Below are positions 6,675 to 10,716 of a stretch of 10,716 bases of DNA, one piece after another; within the stretch, counting starts at the first letter, position 1, and each line of letters starts with the position of its first letter. The notes beneath the pieces were generated by a model, which saw only the letters and a program-made list of their open reading frames with translations, did no database searches and was not told where the DNA came from. The position numbers and the translations under genes are program-made. Source of the DNA: Moraxellaceae bacterium (GTDB lineage Bacteria > Pseudomonadota > Gammaproteobacteria > Pseudomonadales > Ketobacteraceae); assembly GCA_002402125.1 (NCBI GenBank), contig NVVG01000266.1, positions 1-10,716 on the forward strand. Direction: 5' to 3'.

Positions 6675-8198
6675 CTATTTTTTTGAAAACTTATACTGAA
6701 GCGTATTTAGTATAAGTTCCCATAGAATTTCAAAAGGTAAGACTTCTACTTCATGAGCTTGATTGTTAAAGTTAATCTCAATAGTTTTTAATTTTTCAAG
6801 GTATCGTTTTGCTCGCCTTTCAACTCCAGCTCTGTGAAAACCTGAGATAGGAATTTGTATTAGCATTTTAATAAAACAATTACATCGAAAATTTGGGTTA
6901 TTCATTTTTAGGTAACGATCACAGTATTTCTTGAGTGCATCAATTCGTTCAGAAGCTGCATCATATTTTCGTTGAAGAATTAAAAAAGCCATTTGTACGA
7001 CAAGTACTGGAATATTCATACCATGTTTGTCTTTTGCAAAAGAAGGGACATTGTTAAGGAATTTTCCAAGTTTAATTGTATTAAAACTATTATCTCTTTT
7101 TATAGGAGTAATCTGTTCTGCTAAGAATATAAAATGTAAATACATTCTATATAATGACCAAGTTTCATGAAGTACTTTATAGGATTTAAACCTAGCATGA
7201 GAAGTAATCTTGAAATAAATTTTATATGCATCCTGATAATTTCCTGTATGAAAAGAGAGCATAAAGAAATACTCGTTAGTTTTAAACCAATTGAAAGTTC
7301 CTTCCGAGATGAAATCTTCACACTCTATTGCTGTTGTTTTTCCTTCTTCAAATTCTTTAAGTTGAATATGACAAACTAATTTATTAAGCAAGAGGTTTCT
7401 TATGCCTCCTTCAAAATCTGTTGCATTTTGTTTCAGGTATGAAATTGCAGTTGTACAAACTATTTTTGCCTTCTTGTAATCAAAGATACCCATCGAGCCT
7501 AATAACTGAATCTGAAATAATTGATAATGAAATCTGATGTTATGAATTTTATCTTTTACTTCAGATAACTCTTTGTAATAAATTTTAGCATCTGCTTCAA
7601 TTTTAGGATTAGCAGTAACACTATCTGTTGTATAATCAAGAATCAGTTTCATGTAGTATTTATGTGCTAGATTGATATATTTCTGTTGTCTTTTGAAATA
7701 ATCATATTTCGCATCATAATACTCAAACCTCTCTTTATCTTTTTCTCTTAAGGCATAATGGTTCCTTAATAAAATAGAACTGGATATTGCCAATTCAAAG
7801 AAATCATGTTGAGTCGCTTTTTTGAGAACTTTTTCTGCTAATTTAACTGATGTCTTTCGAGCAGATTTTTCAGTTAGAATTCTGCAAGTAGCCCATTCTT
7901 TCCAACATTGATAATATACTTCATCTCTATTTTTTTGATTGTTAGTATCAATAAAAAGAATCGTATTGAATAACCTTTTTTTTAGTTCATGTTTGAGGTT
8001 ACGATATTTCCCAGAAATATTCTCCTCCCCATATATAGCTAATGCTGCTTGTTTATCTGTCTTAACTTCTCCTTTTTGTATCACTTGATAAAGTTGGTAT
8101 AACTTCGAATCATATTGTCTTGTGTCATCACCAATTATTTCAATTGATTGTGTTTTGTATTTTGTTAGTATATAAGCTAGTTCTTGAAGTTCTTCCAT
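6675..8198 (-). CDS. All-helical, TPR-like protein of unknown function
   Basis: 507 aa, with no signal peptide or membrane segment. The sequence is rich in Tyr, Phe, Leu, Lys and Glu and reads as a long series of helices, for example ARKTSVKLAEKVLKKATQHD (113-132) followed by LAISSSILLRNHYAL, typical of divergent TPR or other alpha-solenoid scaffolds. The N-terminus (about 28-85: YDSKLYQLYQVIQKGEV, then AALAIYGEE, KYRNLKHELKKRLFNTILFID) resembles, from memory, a common Bacteroidota family of uncharacterised proteins. This opening may be a small helical DNA- or protein-binding module, but no catalytic motif is visible. The gene stands alone: 389 bases to the helicase downstream, and nearly 360 bases to the next gene upstream, which faces away. 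A 9-bp inverted repeat at 8246-8285 lies upstream and could be its operator. A scaffold or signalling role is guesswork. Confidence 0.72.
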   Translation of the reverse strand: MEELQELAYILTKYKTQSIEIIGDDTRQYDSKLYQLYQVIQKGEVKTDKQAALAIYGEENISGKYRNLKHELKKRLFNTILFIDTNNQKNRDEVYYQCWKEWATCRILTEKSARKTSVKLAEKVLKKATQHDFFELAISSSILLRNHYALREKDKERFEYYDAKYDYFKRQQKYINLAHKYYMKLILDYTTDSVTANPKIEADAKIYYKELSEVKDKIHNIRFHYQLFQIQLLGSMGIFDYKKAKIVCTTAISYLKQNATDFEGGIRNLLLNKLVCHIQLKEFEEGKTTAIECEDFISEGTFNWFKTNEYFFMLSFHTGNYQDAYKIYFKITSHARFKSYKVLHETWSLYRMYLHFIFLAEQITPIKRDNSFNTIKLGKFLNNVPSFAKDKHGMNIPVLVVQMAFLILQRKYDAASERIDALKKYCDRYLKMNNPNFRCNCFIKMLIQIPISGFHRAGVERRAKRYLEKLKTIEINFNNQAHEVEVLPFEILWELILNTLQYKFSKK

Positions 8199-8245
8199 AC
8201 TGATTTAGTTTTGGATAGTTGAAAGTGTATTAAAATTATAGCCTA

Positions 8246-8285
8246 ATACTTACCAATAAAAAGGGTGTTGTCTAACGGTAAGTAT
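8246..8285. repeat. Inverted repeat upstream of the 507-aa gene
   Basis: ATACTTACC (8246-8254) and GGTAAGTAT (8277-8285) are perfect 9-base inverted repeats separated by 22 bases, about 48 bases upstream of the 507-aa gene's ATG. The centre-to-centre spacing of about three helical turns suits binding by a protein dimer, so an operator is possible. No TAnnTTTG box was found for this gene on the minus strand. Confidence 0.4.
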
Positions 8286-8373
8286 ATTTATTTTATCTGT
8301 AACTTCCTGTGTATCAAGTACTTGTATTGTATTTTGTTTGGATATTTATTATTTGTACATCTTACAGGAGCTT

Positions 8374-8415
8374 ATTAACTGTCATTTTTTCTCTACTTTC
8401 TCTACTCTATATTTG
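8374..8415 (+). promoter_or_regulatory. Promoter-like region P1 with shared upstream element
   Basis: TATATTTG (8408-8415) is an exact Bacteroidota -7 box. ATTAACTGTCAT (8374-8385) lies 22 bases upstream and recurs identically 23 bases upstream of the same TATATTTG box at 8915-8957. The usual TTTG -33 element is missing in both, so the shared dodecamer may replace it or be an operator or alternative sigma-factor box. P1 would drive the 44-aa peptide gene with a leader of about 130 bases. Confidence 0.6.
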
Positions 8416-8456
8416 TTATATCAATTCATAAGAAAGGGTGCCTAATTAAAATAGGG

Positions 8457-8539
8457 TTTTCTTATCTAAGAAAATTGATACACTACCATAAATCATTTTT
8501 TTAACATAGAAGTTTCGAGTAATAACAGCCGAAAACTTC
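8457..8539 (+). promoter_or_regulatory. Structured leader of the small peptide gene
   Basis: Two hairpins sit in the predicted leader. The first is TTTTCTT/AAGAAAA (8457-8474, ATCT loop). The second is GAAGTTTCG pairing with CGAAAACTTC (8509-8539, one bulged A). The second ends 16 bases before the ATG and could affect ribosome access. No known riboswitch class is recognised. Both stems are A+T-rich, so chance is possible. Confidence 0.3.
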
Positions 8540-8555
8540 CTAAAACACCTATGCC

Positions 8556-8690
8556 ATGATTACTTTATTTATCTCACTAATGATTTCATTTGGTTTTATT
8601 GCTTCAGAAGCTGATTATTACGATTTAAGTTCAGCTCAACAAGAATCTTATCAGCAACAAATAATAATAGATGATACTGTTGACTTATAG
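8556..8690 (+). CDS. 44-aa peptide with signal-like hydrophobic N-terminus
   Basis: Small frame from the ATG at 8556 (the ATG at 8551 is out of frame and stops at once) to TAG. It reads MITLFISLMISFGFIASEA followed by about 25 hydrophilic residues. The first 16 residues form a hydrophobic stretch, and ASEA near residue 19 is a plausible signal-peptidase site. The peptide has no Lys or Arg at all and seven Asp/Glu, so it lacks the positive n-region of a normal signal peptide. The mature part is Gln- and Asp-rich (SSAQQESYQQQ). It could be a small membrane or exported peptide, or the 5' remnant of a larger secreted protein. An identical promoter layout precedes the 140-aa gene downstream. I do not recognise a family. 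Confidence 0.4.
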   Translation: MITLFISLMISFGFIASEADYYDLSSAQQESYQQQIIIDDTVDL

Positions 8691-8914
8691 TTTATTAGTT
8701 GTGTGGAGAGATATTGTACAATATTAATTAATATACTTTAATAACGACAGAGGTAATAAATATTTGTTGCTTCAAATTTAGTAAAAAACATTGGAGTTAC
8801 CAATTAGGTATATTTATTTTCAATCTATATGGTGGCATCATAACTATCTGTTATTCAATTATTTAAGATCATTATTCACTAGTTATATTCAAATTTATAA
8901 TCTAACAAAATGAT
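8691..8914. other. Gene-free spacer with two overlapping 14-bp palindromes
   Basis: No gene seen. At 8711-8734 two perfect palindromes overlap: ATATTGTACAATAT (8711-8724) and ATATTAATTAATAT (8721-8734). They could be binding sites for a dimeric regulator between the peptide gene and promoter P2, although A+T-rich palindromes arise easily by chance. No strong terminator follows the peptide gene. Confidence 0.3.
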
Positions 8915-8957
8915 ATTAACTGTCATATCTATGAAAGTGATTCTATCTATATATTTG
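8915..8957 (+). promoter_or_regulatory. Promoter-like region P2 for the 140-aa gene
   Basis: TATATTTG (8950-8957) matches the Bacteroidota -7 box exactly, and the dodecamer ATTAACTGTCAT (8915-8926) lies 23 bases upstream, as in P1 (22 bases). The sequence between differs from P1, so the two boxes are conserved without the spacer. Transcription would start near 8964, about 28 bases before the ATG at 8992. Confidence 0.65.
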
Positions 8958-8991
8958 TATTATTAAACAAGTTGACTTAAAACATTTACGT

Positions 8992-9414
8992 ATGAGACCA
9001 ATACAAGCAAATATCTTTTATCCAAAAACTGGAAGATTAGATTCTATCGAAAAAGCTTTTGTTGAAGTAATACTTGGCCGTCCGAGTGCTAAATGTAAAC
9101 ACTTAGGAGTATGCAAAATAGAAAGAGTATATTCAAATAGTTTTGACCTTGCAAGCACGATCCCTTGTCAAGTTTCTGATAGATTATATGCCTTGGCAAG
9201 TTTTAAAGAAGATGCTTATTTTGAATTAGTATTCGAAAGAGGTTCTATTCCGAATACTATATATGAATATCATTTTAAGAGCGGAGTTTTTAAAGTAGAG
9301 GAAGAGTACAGTACTGATTTGGAATTAGGCAAAGCTCCTATCTTAATCACTACAGGTGAATATGATATTAGATTATCAGATACTTTACTTGCTATTAGAT
9401 TTGAAATAAACTAG
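8992..9414 (+). CDS. 140-aa hypothetical protein with GRPSAKCKHLGVCKIE motif
   Basis: No signal peptide or membrane segment is visible. The most distinctive segment is GRPSAKCKHLGVCKIE (29-44), with Cys35 and Cys41 around a His (C-x-H-x3-C). A third Cys is at 59. These could bind a metal ion or form a reactive thiol pair, but no named family is recognised. The rest alternates short hydrophobic and charged segments, as in a small beta-rich domain, for example AYFELVFERGSIPNTIYEY (75-93) and DTLLAIRFEIN at the end. The N-terminal FYPKTGRLDSI resembles the opening of small uncharacterised Bacteroidota proteins, from memory only. A dedicated promoter (P2) precedes it and a hairpin terminator at 9492 follows, so it is probably transcribed alone. 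Confidence 0.72.
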   Translation: MRPIQANIFYPKTGRLDSIEKAFVEVILGRPSAKCKHLGVCKIERVYSNSFDLASTIPCQVSDRLYALASFKEDAYFELVFERGSIPNTIYEYHFKSGVFKVEEEYSTDLELGKAPILITTGEYDIRLSDTLLAIRFEIN

Positions 9415-9491
9415 AATTTTTTTTGATAAAAATAGTTGTCAGTTTTTATGGCAATTTTATCTAAACAAACGAACCTACATTTATAATAACG

Positions 9492-9521
9492 AAATGAGCT
9501 ATTCAAAGCTCATTTGCTTTT
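9492..9521 (+). terminator. Hairpin terminator after the 140-aa gene
   Basis: AAATGAGCT (9492-9500) and AGCTCATTT (9507-9515) form a perfect 9-bp stem with an ATTCAA loop, followed by GCTTTTAAA. It lies about 80 bases after the stop codon. A looser pairing (GATAAAA near 9424 with TTTTATC near 9456) lies between the stop codon and this stem. Confidence 0.65.
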
Positions 9522-9753
9522 AAATTAAAGTTATTTATTGCTCTTGACTTTATCATGTCAATGCAAAAGTATTGTTATGTAGGGAATTCAATATTTTAGT
9601 AAAAAAGGAAATACCTTCTTTTTGAAGCTTTAAGTACTCTATATTAAATAGAGTTCCATCTTAAATAATAAGCCTTGTACTTAGTGGAGAAATAGAGTTT
9701 TCAATAACTTAATTAAGTGTAAAGCAACTAAAACTTTTCGAAAGCAATTTTTT
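9522..9753. other. Gene-free spacer
   Basis: No coding sequence is seen. The only structure is a 7-bp hairpin, ACTCTAT/ATAGAGT (9636-9654, loop ATTAA). A related AATAGAGTT word appears again near 9687. Neither has a T-run. I see no clear TAnnTTTG box upstream of the structured element at 9754. Confidence 0.3.
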
Positions 9754-9870
9754 AATACAGCGAATAGCTTTCCTATTTTAATACTTTAATCTCTCAATGG
9801 TTTTTGTTTTAATCACCCTTTTTCCAAAGGGTAGGGATGGATAGCTATTCGTTGTATTTTTTATTACACA
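9754..9870 (+). ncRNA. Candidate structured RNA or leader element
   Basis: Bases 9754-9769 pair with 9843-9858 over 16 positions. One is a G-U pair (9760/9852) on plus-strand RNA, which would be a C-A mismatch on the opposite strand. After one U-U mismatch the helix continues three more pairs to 9773/9839. Inside sits a perfect nested hairpin, ACCCTTT/AAAGGGT (9815-9832, loop TTCC). The outer stem is followed by TTTTTTATT, like an intrinsic terminator. A free small RNA, a leader of the AraC-type gene 146 bases downstream, or a short mobile element with terminal inverted repeats are all possible. No known RNA family is recognised. Confidence 0.4.
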
Positions 9871-10004
9871 TTTTTAATTTTTTGTAAAAAACGGATAAGG
9901 CGTATGTCGTTCTTCTATCTGAAGGAATTCCTTTACCTGAAAATACAAATTCGAGAACTAGTAGGATACCTTTTTAACTCTTTGCCAAAACAAACACATT
10001 GAAA

Positions 10005-10685
10005 ATGCAAAAAGCAAAAACCTCCACAATTGATTGGGATTCCCAAAGAGTGCTTTCACAGATTGCTGATGAAATCAATAAACCATTGACTCGTATTGTA
10101 CAATTAATACAACACATTCAGAAAAAGTCAGACATGACTGAACATGAAACCAAACAACTTTCCTCAATCATGTTAGAAAGTAGTGAACAAATAGAATTAC
10201 TTATTGAAGATATTTTAAAAATAGAAGAAAATAACAGAATCGAAATATTGGTTCATGATAAGTTTAAGTATCCTGGACTATATATGTTTAATAATGTTAA
10301 GATCAATTCCTCTAACAATCTGATAACCCATCTAAATGAAGATTCTAAAAATAGAGTTTCAAAATCAGATCTTGAATGGTTGATTCTACTAGAGACTACG
10401 ATTATTGAAAATATAGATTCTTATAGTTTATGTGTGTCTTGGCTTGCAGGGCGACTTGCCGTAAGTGAGAGACAGGTTTTTAGAAAAATAGAAAAATTTA
10501 CAGGACTAACACCTAATAAATATATTCGAAATATAAAACTATATAAGGCAAAAGAATTATTAGAAGCATATACTTTTTCTACTGTTAATGAAGTGGCTAG
10601 TGCAATAGGACTTAAGGATCCTCATTATTTTTCTAGCTTATATAAAAAGGAGTTTGGGAAGAAGCCAAAGGAGTATCTGCTATAA
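10005..10685 (+). CDS. HisKA-like domain fused to AraC-type DNA-binding domain
   Basis: Predicted transcription regulator of 226 aa. Residues about 14-75 resemble a histidine-kinase dimerisation helix pair, but the H-box reads ADEINKPL (21-28), with Asp22 where the phospho-accepting His of HExxxPL would be. No ATPase, receiver or sensor domain is present. After a linker, residues about 121-225 form an AraC/XylS domain with two HTH motifs, VSWLAGRLAVSERQVFRKIE (144-163) and TVNEVASAIGLKDPHYFSSL (193-212). The segment DLEWLILLETTIIENID before it matches the linker of Bacteroidota hybrid two-component regulators. The protein may thus be a cut-down hybrid regulator that keeps only dimerisation and DNA binding. 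I prefer the ATG at 10005 over an in-frame TTG at 9999. A structured element lies upstream and a hairpin follows at 10698. Its targets are unknown; the nearby paired promoters are candidates by position only. Confidence 0.82.
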   Translation: MQKAKTSTIDWDSQRVLSQIADEINKPLTRIVQLIQHIQKKSDMTEHETKQLSSIMLESSEQIELLIEDILKIEENNRIEILVHDKFKYPGLYMFNNVKINSSNNLITHLNEDSKNRVSKSDLEWLILLETTIIENIDSYSLCVSWLAGRLAVSERQVFRKIEKFTGLTPNKYIRNIKLYKAKELLEAYTFSTVNEVASAIGLKDPHYFSSLYKKEFGKKPKEYLL

Positions 10686-10697
10686 TAAAAAATAGAC

Positions 10698-10716
10698 GAG
10701 CTTTCAGTAAAGCTTA
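10698..10716 (+). terminator. Hairpin after the AraC-type gene, cut by window end
   Basis: AGCTTT (10699-10704) and AAAGCT (10709-10714) pair around a CAGT loop, with a G-U pair extending the stem at 10698/10715. It lies just after the stop codon. The window ends before any T-run could be seen. Confidence 0.5.

Noticed and set aside
7121..7379. Short frames on both strands inside the 507-aa gene
   Set aside because: They are out-of-frame shadows without ribosome-binding context or recognisable sequence.
8556..9414. Toxin-antitoxin pair made of the 44-aa peptide and the 140-aa protein
   Set aside because: The genes are about 300 bases apart with separate promoters, and neither product resembles a known toxin or antitoxin. 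Shared regulation alone does not justify the label.
9999..10004. TTG start for the AraC-type protein
   Set aside because: An ATG lies two codons downstream at 10005, with no Shine-Dalgarno sequence favouring the TTG. The difference is only two residues.

Overview
The window looks like part of a low-GC replicon, probably a plasmid or secondary replicon, from a member of the Bacteroidota. A Saprospiria-type host such as an Aureispira relative is possible, but that is a family-resemblance guess and not something shown by the sequence. Evidence for the phylum: several upstream regions carry the Bacteroidota -7 promoter box TAnnTTTG, Shine-Dalgarno signals are weak, and the protein families are typical of it (PIF1-like helicase with HRDC and HTH tail, a Bacteroidota-type alpha-helical repeat protein, and an AraC-type C-terminus like that of hybrid two-component regulators). 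No tRNA, rRNA, insertion sequence or CRISPR array was seen.

Layout. Bases 1-1797 have no convincing gene but are rich in structure. Two diverged direct repeats of about 260 bp (offset 492 bp) each open with a perfect hairpin of the TGCAAAACTG type. They are followed by an iteron field (core TAAAGGTCACC) at 901-1361, with both orientations and an unusual spacing of about 75-94 bp. Next come an A+T-rich stretch and a second, decayed iteron cluster reaching towards the Rep gene. This is the likely replication origin. Bases 1798-3135 encode a Rep_3-family initiator and 3233-3778 a short KilA-N-domain protein. A strong bidirectional hairpin terminator at 3779-3814 separates these from the convergent PIF1/HRDC/HTH helicase (3817-6285, minus). 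A gene-poor gap of about 390 bp follows, then a 507-aa all-helical protein (6675-8198, minus).

The right third is sparse and regulatory in character. Two promoter-like regions at 8374-8415 and 8915-8957 share the same 12-base upstream element (ATTAACTGTCAT) at almost the same distance from a TATATTTG box. One precedes a 44-aa peptide with a signal-like hydrophobic start (8556-8690), the other a 140-aa Cys-containing protein of unknown function (8992-9414). Further on, 9754-9858 can fold into a long hairpin with a nested hairpin, with a U-rich 3' side. The last gene (10005-10685) joins a HisKA-like helical domain, lacking the phospho-accepting histidine, directly to an AraC DNA-binding domain.

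Working together: Rep would bind the iterons to start replication, and the helicase may help fork progress or recombination. KilA-N next to rep is probably a DNA-binding accessory protein. The paired promoters suggest that the small secreted or membrane peptide and the 140-aa protein are co-regulated. The AraC-type protein nearby is a possible regulator, but this is inference from position only.
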